Part shown: one piece after another, positions 17,301-26,690 of the stretch
How positions within the stretch are numbered: the stretch's first letter is position 1
Layout of the letters: each line of letters opens with the position of its first letter
Assembly (NCBI GenBank): GCA_030427385.1
Contig: JAUHWR010000001.1
Location: 1,480,042 to 1,544,041 of the forward strand
Origin: Alphaproteobacteria bacterium
Lineage (GTDB): Bacteria; Pseudomonadota; Alphaproteobacteria; Micavibrionales; Micavibrionaceae
DNA: 64,000 bases
Direction of reading: 5' to 3'
Notes under the pieces: generated by a model
What the model was told of the DNA's origin: nothing
The model's input: only the letters and a program-made list of their open reading frames with translations
Database searches by the model: none
Translations under genes and position numbers: made by a program

Positions 17301-18740
17301 ATGTCTTTCCAAACTATTGAGGCTGATCTTTGTATCATCGGCGGCGGTGTTGGCGGGTTAACCATGGCCTCTGTCTCCGCGCAGCTCGGCCTTAATGTGG
17401 TTTTATTTGAAGGTCATAAAATGGGCGGGGATTGTCTGAATTATGGTTGTGTGCCTTCCAAATCATTGCTAGCGGCCGGACATGCCGCCAAAATGGCACG
17501 CGATGGCGGTGCCGCTTTTGGTATTCATTCAAAAGATATTAATGTGGATATGAAGGAAGTGCATGACCATATTCACGGCGTCATAAAAAGCATTGAGCCA
17601 CACGATTCACCTGCCCGTTTTGAAAAAATGGGTGTAAACGTCATTCAAGATTACGCAAAATTTATTGACCATGCCACAGTCGAAGGCGGCGGTATGCACG
17701 TCAGAGCACGAAAATTTGTGATTGCTACCGGCTCCGCACCCGCCATTCCGCATATTGAGGGCCTAAAAGACGCCCCCTATTTAACCAATGAGACGATTTT
17801 TAACCTCACAATCGTACCAACGCATTTAATCATAATTGGCGGCGGACCTATCGGATGTGAAATGGCGCAGGCGTTTCACCATCTTGGTGCGGACGTTTCT
17901 ATTGTATCTCTATCTACGATTCTGCCGCATGATGACAGTGATGCCGTGGAGATCGTGCGGGGGCAATTTCAAAAAGATGGGATTAATCTTTATGAAGGCG
18001 CGGAAACAACTCATATTGCGGCTTCATCCAATGATATTTTGGTTAAAATTAAAACCGCAGAGGGACAAATACAAACCCTGACGGGATCTCATTTGTTAAT
18101 CGCGACGGGACGCAAACCCAATCTGGATAAACTTGATCTGCATAAAGCAGGGGTCACATTTGACCCACAGGGTATTAAGGTCAATCACGCTCTTCGCACT
18201 ACAAATAAGCGGATATATGCTGCTGGTGATTGTGTGGGCCCTTATCAATTCACCCACATCGCGGAATATCATGCGGGCGTGATTATTCAAAAAGTTCTAT
18301 TTAAATCCCCTTTTGCAAAGGTTGATGACAGCGCGCTGCCATGGGTTACTTATACAGCGCCGGAGCTCGCCAATATTGGTCTTAATGAAGTTAAGGCGCG
18401 GGAAAAATACGGCGCAGATAATATTAAAGTGTGTCGCTTTGACTATGCCGATAATGATCGCGCCCGCGCAGAACGTGCAACCAATGGCTTTATTAAGGTC
18501 ATCACCAAACCAAATGGACACGTCCTTGGCGCAACGATCGTCGGTAAAAATGCGGGTGAGTTAATTCTGCCTTGGTCACTTGCCATTGCTAAAAAAATGA
18601 AACTTAGCGATATCGCGCAGCGCATAGTCCCCTATCCCACTTATAATGAAATTAGTAAACGCGCTGCGGGGAGCTTTTATAAAGATAAGCTATTTTCCAA
18701 TCTTACAAAAAAAATGGTGGGTTTATTAAAACATATATAA
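17301..18740 (+). CDS. FAD-dependent pyridine nucleotide-disulfide oxidoreductase (Lpd/MerA-like)
   Basis: A two-dinucleotide-binding-domain flavoprotein. The FAD Rossmann motif GGGVGG lies near residue 14, the redox-active disulfide is C45/C50 in the GGDCLNYGCVPSK motif, and the NAD(P) motif GGGPIGCEMAQ follows. In the C-terminal dimerisation domain, the position of the catalytic His of dihydrolipoamide dehydrogenase (HPT motif) reads VPYPTYNE, so the His appears to be replaced. It is therefore more likely a MerA-like or uncharacterised member than the Lpd subunit. It stands alone, convergent with the RND operon. Confidence 0.85.
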   Translation: MSFQTIEADLCIIGGGVGGLTMASVSAQLGLNVVLFEGHKMGGDCLNYGCVPSKSLLAAGHAAKMARDGGAAFGIHSKDINVDMKEVHDHIHGVIKSIEPHDSPARFEKMGVNVIQDYAKFIDHATVEGGGMHVRARKFVIATGSAPAIPHIEGLKDAPYLTNETIFNLTIVPTHLIIIGGGPIGCEMAQAFHHLGADVSIVSLSTILPHDDSDAVEIVRGQFQKDGINLYEGAETTHIAASSNDILVKIKTAEGQIQTLTGSHLLIATGRKPNLDKLDLHKAGVTFDPQGIKVNHALRTTNKRIYAAGDCVGPYQFTHIAEYHAGVIIQKVLFKSPFAKVDDSALPWVTYTAPELANIGLNEVKAREKYGADNIKVCRFDYADNDRARAERATNGFIKVITKPNGHVLGATIVGKNAGELILPWSLAIAKKMKLSDIAQRIVPYPTYNEISKRAAGSFYKDKLFSNLTKKMVGLLKHI

Positions 18741-18772
18741 CGCAGATTTGATTTTTACTATCTCACCTGGCG

Positions 18773-21700
18773 CTACTTACTTTCAAAAAATTTCCGTTTT
18801 GCGCGTGCGGGAATCTCAATCACATCATCAAAAATCATGAGCAAATTCGGCACCATGATTAAGATTACAACCGAAGAAAATATAATCCCTGTCGCAAGCG
18901 AGATCACCATGGGAATTAAAAACTGCGCCTGTAAACTGGTTTCCAATAACATCGGCAATAGCCCAAGACTTGTGGTCGCCGTTGTTAAAACAATAGGGCG
19001 AAAACGCCTGCTAATCGCCGCTTGCGCTGCCTCAAAAGTACTCGCTCCGCTGCGCCGCTGGGTATTATAATAATCCATCAAAACCACACTGTCATTCACC
19101 ACAACCCCCGTCAGAGCGACAATCCCAAACATCGAAATAAAGGTTAAATCATGCCCCAATAAGTAGTGCCCCCAAATTGCGCCGATGACCCCGAACGGTA
19201 TGGCCGACATAATAATAACAGGTTGCACATAACTGCGGAGCTGCGCGCCAAGCAAAACATAAATCAACATCAACGCAATCAGCATATTTTTCATCAAACT
19301 TTGTAAATCATTTGCCTGATCTCGGCTTTCACCTGCGAAACTATAATCCAACCCCTGATATTTTTGTTTCAGTTCAGATAAGATTTTTTCGGTCATTTGC
19401 GTCATAATGGCATTTGGCGTTGTGATATCATAATCAACATCTGCCGTCACACTGACAACTCTGTTCCCATCAACCGTTTGAATTTGTGAATAACCGCGCT
19501 GTTCCTTTATGCTTGCCACCGTCATTAAGGGTACCTGAGATCCATCATCCAGACGAATTCGCATATTATTCAACGTATCCAAACTTTCCCGCTCTTCTTT
19601 GGGATAGCGCACATAAATAATAATTTCAGATCGCCCTCTTTGCAATCTTTGCGCCTCCACGCCAAAGAATGCACCGCGTAATTGACGTCCGATATCTTCA
19701 GGCGTCAATCCCACCGCATAACCCTGATCCGTTAGGGCAAATACATATTCGATTTTTCCAGGCTCAAAACTGTCCTGAACTTCTTTTGTGCCGTCAATGA
19801 CACTCAGCGCCTTTTTCAATTCTTCCGAAGCATTATTTAAAAGATCCTCATCCGGATGCGTCAATTCCACCTCGATATCCGCATCTTCACCTATCAAAGA
19901 GCTTTGAAATTCCAATGTTTCAATGCCGGGAATATCCTCAATTTTTGCCCTGATCTTGGATTCCAGTTCCGATGCCGAAATTTGCCTATAATCGGATGAT
20001 ACTAATTGAATTTTAAGCTGCCCTAATTGATTACCGCTTTTGCTACTGCTCGCTCTTGGACCGCCGCCATCGCTCGCACTTTGTCCAATTCTCAGGAACA
20101 TGCTCCGAAACGGATCGGATGCGCCGTCCATCAATTCCTCACGGATCGCGCCAACTTCATTTTCAATGTCCAACATGGTGGCCTTCGTGACTTCAAAGGA
20201 CGTTCCCTCCGGCATAGTCACAGAAATCGTAACTTCATCCCCTTCAATAGCAGGAAAAAAGATAAAGCGAATAATACCCGCATTGAACATGCCCGCCGTT
20301 AAAATGGCAAAACCAATAAATGCCGATAAGGTCGCATAGCGCCAGCGCATACAAAAGCGAGAGAACGGCAAGAGAGATTGTTCCACAAAACGGGACATTC
20401 CGGAGGCAAAGCGATCCCGAATGGAAGCCATAATTCCGCGGCTCCACCGTTTCGGATTGGCAAGATGGGATGGTAATATGAAATAGGCTTCTAATAATGA
20501 CACCACCAAAATGGAAATAACCACAACGGGAATCACGCGAATAATCTGCCCCAATGTTCCCGTGCTTAAAATTAAAGGCGCAAAGGCGGCAATAGTCGTC
20601 ATCACGCCAATCGTCACAGGACCCAAAACTTTGCGAACCCCGGTCAGAACGGCTTCTTGGCGCGCCTCATGATTATCTGACCGATCAATACCTTCCGCAG
20701 CCTCCTTCGCGCGCACATTTTCCTGTTCATCAAAAATACTTTCGCCAACGATGATTGCATCGTCAACAACCACCCCCAAAACAACAATCAGCGCGAATAA
20801 AGAGATCATGTTAATGCTGTATCCGCCAAATTGAATCAGCATCATCCCTCCCAAAAATGAGACAGGAATTGCCATGCTCGTCCAAAATGCCAGCTTTAAA
20901 TCCAAAAATAGCAACAGAATTAAAAACACCAACATGAACCCCAAAATCGCATTACGTAGCATTAAATAAATGCGATCTTTTAAAATGACGGTTTCATCTT
21001 GCTGCAAAGTTAAATGAACGCCTTTTGGTAATTGGACGGAGGTAATATAATCTTTAATATTAGTGGCAACGCCCAGCGTATCATCCGATTCCCCGCGATA
21101 AACATCAATTAACCCCGCCTGCTCACCGTTAAAATGACTGATTACGTTAATATCCTCAAAGCCATCAATAATCGTAGCAATGTCACCTAATTTTAACTTT
21201 GACCCATCGGGCAGGCTGCGAATAACGATCCCTGCGAATTCCTCCCCTGTATAACGCTTTTCTTGCACCCGTAGCAGAATATCCCCGCGCCGTGTTTCAA
21301 TCGTTCCGGCTGGTAAATTTGTCGAACTTTGTGAGATAATCTGTGATATTTCCTGTAAGCTGATATCATATTCCCGCAAAGCGCGCTCCGGCACCTCAAT
21401 GGAAATTTGATAATCGCGAATACCGCTCAAACTGGTCTGTGCTACGCCCGAAATGGTGCGTAAGCCATCCTCAATTATCTCCGCCCAATATTTTATAATG
21501 CTTTCCGATACATCACCATGCACCGCCAAGGTTAAAACCTTCGATATAATTTTAACTTTACTGACGACGGGTTTATTGGCATCTTCCGGCGGAAAATCGG
21601 CAATGGAGTTAACCTGTGTTTCAACATCATTATAAACGTCATCGTCGTTGGCGAAATCTTCGATTTCTACATAGATCAACCCAAGACCTTCGGTTGCCAG

Positions 21701-21976
21701 CGCATTAATCCGCTTTACACCGTTAATCCCAATCAGCGTCTCTTCGATGCGGCTTGTAATACCTTCCTCAACCTCATAAGGCGTCGCACCGGGATAAGCG
21801 ACACTGATCGTAATCATTTTCGGATCAATTGGCGGAAACGTCTCGGTACGCATGGTCAAGGTGCTAAATGCCCCGCCGACCAGAAATAGCATCATCAAAA
21901 TATTGGCGGCGACATGGTTATTTGAAAACCAAGCGATGATCCCCCTCTGATTAAATTCTGGTTCACTCTGCGTCAT
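18773..21976 (-). CDS. RND efflux transporter, inner-membrane permease
   Basis: An AcrB-type resistance-nodulation-division pump driven by the proton gradient. About 1067 residues with the expected 12 transmembrane helices in two halves, each with a large periplasmic loop. The conserved GVVVDDAIIVGESIFDE and GVVVNDSVVLMDYYN segments in the two halves are diagnostic. The start at 21976 overlaps the stop of the fusion-protein gene by 14 bases and gives a natural N terminus; the upstream extension to 22027 lies inside that gene. The substrate cannot be inferred. Confidence 0.93.
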   Translation of the reverse strand: MTQSEPEFNQRGIIAWFSNNHVAANILMMLFLVGGAFSTLTMRTETFPPIDPKMITISVAYPGATPYEVEEGITSRIEETLIGINGVKRINALATEGLGLIYVEIEDFANDDDVYNDVETQVNSIADFPPEDANKPVVSKVKIISKVLTLAVHGDVSESIIKYWAEIIEDGLRTISGVAQTSLSGIRDYQISIEVPERALREYDISLQEISQIISQSSTNLPAGTIETRRGDILLRVQEKRYTGEEFAGIVIRSLPDGSKLKLGDIATIIDGFEDINVISHFNGEQAGLIDVYRGESDDTLGVATNIKDYITSVQLPKGVHLTLQQDETVILKDRIYLMLRNAILGFMLVFLILLLFLDLKLAFWTSMAIPVSFLGGMMLIQFGGYSINMISLFALIVVLGVVVDDAIIVGESIFDEQENVRAKEAAEGIDRSDNHEARQEAVLTGVRKVLGPVTIGVMTTIAAFAPLILSTGTLGQIIRVIPVVVISILVVSLLEAYFILPSHLANPKRWSRGIMASIRDRFASGMSRFVEQSLLPFSRFCMRWRYATLSAFIGFAILTAGMFNAGIIRFIFFPAIEGDEVTISVTMPEGTSFEVTKATMLDIENEVGAIREELMDGASDPFRSMFLRIGQSASDGGGPRASSSKSGNQLGQLKIQLVSSDYRQISASELESKIRAKIEDIPGIETLEFQSSLIGEDADIEVELTHPDEDLLNNASEELKKALSVIDGTKEVQDSFEPGKIEYVFALTDQGYAVGLTPEDIGRQLRGAFFGVEAQRLQRGRSEIIIYVRYPKEERESLDTLNNMRIRLDDGSQVPLMTVASIKEQRGYSQIQTVDGNRVVSVTADVDYDITTPNAIMTQMTEKILSELKQKYQGLDYSFAGESRDQANDLQSLMKNMLIALMLIYVLLGAQLRSYVQPVIIMSAIPFGVIGAIWGHYLLGHDLTFISMFGIVALTGVVVNDSVVLMDYYNTQRRSGASTFEAAQAAISRRFRPIVLTTATTSLGLLPMLLETSLQAQFLIPMVISLATGIIFSSVVILIMVPNLLMIFDDVIEIPARAKRKFFESK

Positions 21977-23096
21977 TATTAATCTCGACCTCTGTGCCTT
22001 GCGTTGCGCCGGACAGCTTATTGACAACGGCTTTTAGAGCCTCACCTTCTGATTGCACGATCACATGTTTATCATCCCTATAAATCACATCAGGGTCATA
22101 ACGCATCAATGTATTTTGATCATCAACAAGCCAGATCACATTCTCCTTTTGTAACGCCTCTGCCGGAAAAACCATGACATTTTGCAATTCAGTCCCTTTA
22201 ACATCAATTCTCGCAAATATTCCGGGCACTAATTCCACATTTTTATCCTTGAATCCAAAGCTCACCGTGGCAAAGCGTGTTTGCGCATTTAATGATGAGG
22301 CGCTGCGTTTTAGATACCCGTCATATGTATTGGTCTGTCCCAAATATGTTGTCGTGATTTTTATGTCAGGTGTTGTTGCTTCTAATAACCATTCCAGTTT
22401 TTGCCCCTCTAAAGATGACACAACCTCCAACGTATCTAAACCAAACACCCGCCCATAACTTTGACCCGCCACGGCGTATTGACCCTGCGCTAAAGAACTA
22501 GAGAGCACTCGCCCGTTAAACGGAAGCGAAAATTTGGTGCGCTCTAAATTTAATTTGGCATCATCTAACTGTGCTTGGGCTGCTTTTAAATTGGCGCGGG
22601 CTTCTGCCAATTGTGGCTCACGTGCGACCAAAGCGGGCACTTTCTTATGCGGATTAAATTGCTTCCATTCCGCCAAGGCCGCTTCTGCCTCTGCTTTTTC
22701 CAAATCCAAACTTGTTTGCGCGCGCGCCACTTCTGAATTTAGCCCCTGAACCGCCAGTTCAAAATCAAGCGGTTCTATTTCAAAAAGGATATCACCCGCC
22801 TCAAACATTCCGCCCTCATAAAACTGCTCATTAACCATGACAATGCGCCCGCTCACTTCTGGGACGATATTCACCGTTCCCCGTGTTTCCACGCTGCCTG
22901 TGGCATCAAATTCGATCTGATAGGATTGCGGTTGAATGGTTTTAGTTTTTACAAATAAAGTACGATCACCATTAACACTCTTGCCATCATCCGGCGTAAT
23001 CGCTGATAATAATCCCGAGATTAAAAATGAGCCGATTATAAACAACCCTACAAAGGCAAGCTGTATCCATCCCTTGGTCTTGTCACTCATTCGCAT
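21963..23096 (-). CDS. RND efflux periplasmic adaptor (membrane fusion protein)
   Basis: An HlyD/AcrA-type adaptor of 377 residues that links the permease to the outer-membrane channel. One N-terminal transmembrane anchor (~12-32) is followed by a lipoyl-like half (VNIVPEVSGRIVMVNEQFYE), an alpha-helical hairpin (~115-190, Ala/Glu-rich) and a beta-barrel domain. The start lies 10 bases inside the upstream outer-membrane factor gene and its stop overlaps the permease start, so the three genes form a tightly coupled operon. Confidence 0.92.
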   Translation of the reverse strand: MRMSDKTKGWIQLAFVGLFIIGSFLISGLLSAITPDDGKSVNGDRTLFVKTKTIQPQSYQIEFDATGSVETRGTVNIVPEVSGRIVMVNEQFYEGGMFEAGDILFEIEPLDFELAVQGLNSEVARAQTSLDLEKAEAEAALAEWKQFNPHKKVPALVAREPQLAEARANLKAAQAQLDDAKLNLERTKFSLPFNGRVLSSSLAQGQYAVAGQSYGRVFGLDTLEVVSSLEGQKLEWLLEATTPDIKITTTYLGQTNTYDGYLKRSASSLNAQTRFATVSFGFKDKNVELVPGIFARIDVKGTELQNVMVFPAEALQKENVIWLVDDQNTLMRYDPDVIYRDDKHVIVQSEGEALKAVVNKLSGATQGTEVEINNDAE

Positions 23097-24520
23097 ATCC
23101 CTTTGTCATGTTTCCAATCTCCGCCTAACGCCAAATACAGCGCAATTCGCGCATTCCATTTTTCCTGTTGTATTCCTAATAAACCCTGCTCAATGCTATA
23201 GCGCCTTTGTTGTATGTCCAAAAACGATTGTAACGTTAAAATACCGCGTAGATAACGATCTTTGGAAATCTCCTCGGCCCTACGCAAGGCATCAACCGAT
23301 TGCATGGTATAGGTCAATTCGCTTTGTAATTCTGTTTCGGATTTTAAAGCTGTCTCAACCTCGCGCAGGGCATTTAATATATCTTCTGCATATCCCGCCG
23401 CCTGTTCACGCGCCAAAGATTCTTTTAAACGAATATTGGCCTTTAACCGCCCCCCCTCAAACAATCTTGCTGTTAAATTTCCTAATATTGTGCCCGCCAA
23501 TTGATCCGCGCGAAATAGATTGCCAAAATCATTTCCACTAAATCCAATACTCGCGCCCAAATTCAAGGACGGGTATATATCGGCAACCGCTACCCCGATA
23601 TTTGCCGTTGCTGCCGCTAAACGTAATTCGGATGCGCGTAAATCGGGTCGGCGATCCACCAAAGCCGCGGGTACACATACCGCAACATCTAAAGGTGATG
23701 GCAGCAATGGAAAAACAGTTTTGAAAGGATCAGTCGTCCCCGGAATCTGCCCTAACAGCACATCTAAACGATAGACATCCTCACTTAATGCCCGCTCAAA
23801 GGCATGCATATCCCCCTGAACTGTGCGATAATTTTCTTCCGCCAAATAAACATCGGCAGCGCTCGTTCCCATAACCCCTAAATTATATCTGTTTTTAACC
23901 AGATCATACGTCCCCTTACGATTTTCAACATTATTCTTTGCCAATTCCAATCTGTGCTGGTTGGTTGCAATCGAGACGCGCCGGGTTACCAATTCCGCAA
24001 TCAGGGAATGAACCAAAGCCTGCTGGTCATATTGACTCGCCTCAAAATTGGCCTTTGCTGATTGCAATGACCTGCGAAGCCGTCCAAACAAATCAATTTG
24101 CCAAGATGAACTTACATCCGCGTTATAGGATGTGACATATGTTCGCCCCCCGCTTCCGGCAGTATTGAAACTATTCGCCGATGAAAAATTTCGTGATGCG
24201 CCCAGATCAACGCCTAATGTGGGGAAAAAACTTCCTCCGGCAATATTGACCTGCTCCTGCGCCTGAATGACCCGCTCTGCACCTTGCTCCAACGCTAGGT
24301 TTTCTTGGAAGAGCTGATCAATGTATGATGTCAATAACGGGTCATCGATCCTTTCCCACCACCTACTAATTGAAAATTCTGATGCGGTTACATCCGGCTC
24401 ATTCAAATAACTAGAAATCCGCTGAGCATCATGCGTAGGGCGCAGATAATCAGGCCCTACCGCGCACGCCGAGAGCATCATCACGCCAGAGCATAATGCA
24501 ACAAGCAGCCTGCACTTCAT
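23087..24520 (-). CDS. NodT-family outer-membrane efflux lipoprotein
   Basis: A TolC-like outer-membrane factor of 477 residues. The signal peptide ends in lipobox LSAC (Cys ~19), followed by the VGPDYLRP motif typical of NodT/OprM proteins. Two repeated helical halves are visible, with RPDLRASELRLAAATANIGV in the second. It is the first gene of the RND operon, transcribed toward lower coordinates. The 132-base gap to the Smr gene may hold the operon promoter, though no strong match was seen. Confidence 0.92.
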   Translation of the reverse strand: MKCRLLVALCSGVMMLSACAVGPDYLRPTHDAQRISSYLNEPDVTASEFSISRWWERIDDPLLTSYIDQLFQENLALEQGAERVIQAQEQVNIAGGSFFPTLGVDLGASRNFSSANSFNTAGSGGRTYVTSYNADVSSSWQIDLFGRLRRSLQSAKANFEASQYDQQALVHSLIAELVTRRVSIATNQHRLELAKNNVENRKGTYDLVKNRYNLGVMGTSAADVYLAEENYRTVQGDMHAFERALSEDVYRLDVLLGQIPGTTDPFKTVFPLLPSPLDVAVCVPAALVDRRPDLRASELRLAAATANIGVAVADIYPSLNLGASIGFSGNDFGNLFRADQLAGTILGNLTARLFEGGRLKANIRLKESLAREQAAGYAEDILNALREVETALKSETELQSELTYTMQSVDALRRAEEISKDRYLRGILTLQSFLDIQQRRYSIEQGLLGIQQEKWNARIALYLALGGDWKHDKGICE

Positions 24521-24652
24521 ATCATATTCCGATTGAAAATAACGAGCATATTTATAATTCTAACATCCGGGAAATTGTTGTTATACCCCTACAATATCGT
24601 TCAAAAACTTAAGATATTCAAGTAGAAGGCGTGACTTTCAGAATAAATATTA

Positions 24653-25177
24653 CTAATCCGTCGGCTGTTTTTTAAGATAAACATAAAATGCACCACTTCC
24701 CCCATGCTTGGGTTGCGCCGATGTTACTTTTAAAATATCAGCGGCAACGCGCCCGTCTTGTAACCATTCCGGTAATTTTTGTTTTAAGATGCTGGGGCTT
24801 GAAATTTTGCCCTTGCCTGTAATGACCAATAAGCATCGCCTTTTTTGCTGTTTTGATTGCCCTATGAAATCAATCAAGGCGTTATGCGCCTGTTCTTGCC
24901 ACATTCCATGTAAATCAATTGTGGCATCAATTGTCATCTGCCCCTTCCGTAAACGCTCATAATCACGACGATTTAATTGCGGCGCGTCTGATACCTTCAT
25001 TTTAGAGGTAACAGGAGCCGCAGGCGCACTGGGTTTTACGATGATATTCGGAATACTATCCTTATGATGATGCGGCACATCCGCCTTGGGAAATCCGCTT
25101 TTACTCAAGAAGCGCTTCGCGCCCTTAGTAACATAGCTCCATAATTTTTCATCATCATCCGTTGGTCGAAAAGACAT
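24653..25177 (-). CDS. Smr-domain protein
   Basis: A 174-residue protein with a C-terminal Smr domain, a small MutS-related module with nuclease activity in several characterised members. The signature DLHG is at residues 88-91, LLVITGKG follows near 117-124, and the closing motif KHGGSGAFYVYLK is near the C terminus. The first 80 residues are polar and probably disordered. It is typical of the alphaproteobacterial Smr/MutS2 C-terminal-like proteins; the substrate is unknown. Confidence 0.88.
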   Translation of the reverse strand: MSFRPTDDDEKLWSYVTKGAKRFLSKSGFPKADVPHHHKDSIPNIIVKPSAPAAPVTSKMKVSDAPQLNRRDYERLRKGQMTIDATIDLHGMWQEQAHNALIDFIGQSKQQKRRCLLVITGKGKISSPSILKQKLPEWLQDGRVAADILKVTSAQPKHGGSGAFYVYLKKQPTD

Positions 25178-25226
25178 CCTTAAAGATTAAGTAGATTTTT
25201 ATTTCACTTCAACCTATATATAAATC

Positions 25227-25343
25227 ATGCCCTTATCTGACCTACATAAACGCAAAAAAACGAAAAACTTGCTGCTATTGGCGATTATATTCGCGTGGAT
25301 TGCTCTGATATGGGCAATTACCATGATAAAAATGGCAGGATAA
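25227..25343 (+). CDS. CoxF-like cytochrome oxidase mini-protein
   Basis: A 38-residue protein that reads as a short basic N terminus (HKRKKTKN) followed by one transmembrane helix and the ending ITMIKMAG. This matches the pattern of the small CoxF-like proteins found upstream of cox11 in alphaproteobacteria (basic head, single helix, ending in an I-V-K-M-type motif). It lies in the cox block, 25 bases upstream of the next gene on the same strand. The ortholog call rests on position and pattern only. Confidence 0.7.
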   Translation: MPLSDLHKRKKTKNLLLLAIIFAWIALIWAITMIKMAG

Positions 25344-25367
25344 TTTCTATTTATGTTATAAAATACT

Positions 25368-25997
25368 ATGAGATATATTCTTTCCTACCCCATCTGTTTT
25401 CTGATTTGCGTGTTCTCGCTTTTGACCTTTTCGCACATAGCCATGGCGCAGTTACTCGATGGTGAAGAACAAGAAGATACCGGCAAAAATAAAGAAGGGT
25501 TAACGGCGATTATTGATGAGCTAAATCAAGAGCTTAAAGTAAAAACACTCAAACATGCCGGCATTAATCCCGAAACATTTGGCGCCGAAAAAGAAAAAAA
25601 TCCGTTCAAAGAGGTAATTGAAAAAGCACCACCAAAACCTGTCATTGATACCACTAAAGCAAAAGGCGCGCGCAGCCGTATATTTGACCCTGTTACGTCC
25701 TATATTGACGGGCGCATGGCCTATCAACAACAGAATTTGTCAAACATGGCCACAATTGACAACGGACGCTTAATGCATCAAGAAAATATGAACCAAAGCG
25801 CTGCCAAAATAGATGGTGAACGATCCCTTCATTTAAATGCCTCTCTCGACAGAGATAACAATTTAACAAATCAAAGATCTGAACATTTGGGTAAAAGCAT
25901 ACAAAATGATGCGCTTTTCTTAGAGCAGCGCCAAAATCATCTGGAAAAATCAATTGCCAATCATATCAAATACCTTGAATTAGACGTAGAAAATTAA
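25368..25997 (+). CDS. Secreted orphan protein with five 18-residue repeats
   Basis: A 209-residue protein with a Sec signal peptide (residues 1-27, cleavage at AMA|Q). A linker with a Lys/Pro-rich stretch (~77-100) precedes five tandem repeats of exactly 18 residues covering about residues 115-204. Arg recurs at 116, 134, 152, 170 and 188; His or Tyr recurs three residues later; a hydrophobic or aromatic residue sits at repeat position 16. Eighteen residues equal five helical turns, so an extended amphipathic helix or coiled coil is likely. No family was recognised. It sits between the CoxF-like gene and cox11. Confidence 0.78.
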   Translation: MRYILSYPICFLICVFSLLTFSHIAMAQLLDGEEQEDTGKNKEGLTAIIDELNQELKVKTLKHAGINPETFGAEKEKNPFKEVIEKAPPKPVIDTTKAKGARSRIFDPVTSYIDGRMAYQQQNLSNMATIDNGRLMHQENMNQSAAKIDGERSLHLNASLDRDNNLTNQRSEHLGKSIQNDALFLEQRQNHLEKSIANHIKYLELDVEN

Positions 25998-26021
25998 ATC
26001 CACACAGGGTATATCTCTGTC

Positions 26022-26618
26022 ATGTCTTCTGACGATACGAATGCAAATAATGTAAGCGCACGTAACCGTAAAACCGGGCTTATTATTCTGGGCGTGGTTT
26101 GCGCTATGATTGGCTTGGCCTATGCCTCCGTGCCGCTTTATTCATTATTCTGCCGTGTCACAGGCTTTGGCGGGACGACACAAATTGCCGCCGCCGTACC
26201 GGATCGTATTTTAGAGCGCCAAATCACAGTTCGCTTTGATTCAAATGTCAATTCACACTTGCCATGGATTTTTTCTCCGGAAACAAAAAGCATGAAAATA
26301 AATATCGGCCAGGAAGGGCTGGTAAATTACTATGCCAAAAGCACCGCCAATTTACCTGTGGCGGGTACCGCCCTTTATAATGTCACCCCGCCAAAGGTCG
26401 GAAAATATTTTAATAAGACTCAATGCTTTTGTTTTGATGAACAAATTCTGCAACCTGGTGAGCGCATGAACATGCCGGTTTTATTCTTTATTGACCCCGC
26501 CATTGCCGATGACCCTTATATGGATGATGTCAAAACCATTACACTTTCCTATACTTTTTTCAAAACAGAAAGCCCGGAGCTCGAAAAGGCACTTGAAGAA
26601 TATTACGAAAGTTATTAA
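26022..26618 (+). CDS. ctaG: Cytochrome c oxidase assembly protein Cox11/CtaG
   Basis: A copper chaperone that delivers Cu(B) to subunit I. An N-terminal transmembrane helix (~18-38) anchors a periplasmic immunoglobulin-like domain. The copper-binding CFCF motif (C135, C137) is intact, and C44 just after the helix is also conserved in the family. The length of 198 is normal. It follows the repeat protein by 24 bases and precedes coxC, so it belongs to the cox operon. Confidence 0.95.
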   Translation: MSSDDTNANNVSARNRKTGLIILGVVCAMIGLAYASVPLYSLFCRVTGFGGTTQIAAAVPDRILERQITVRFDSNVNSHLPWIFSPETKSMKINIGQEGLVNYYAKSTANLPVAGTALYNVTPPKVGKYFNKTQCFCFDEQILQPGERMNMPVLFFIDPAIADDPYMDDVKTITLSYTFFKTESPELEKALEEYYESY

Positions 26619-26690
26619 TAGATTTAATCTATACTCATATTTCAGAGTGGTTTATAACTAAATAGATATTAAATAAAAGAGACTTTCACC

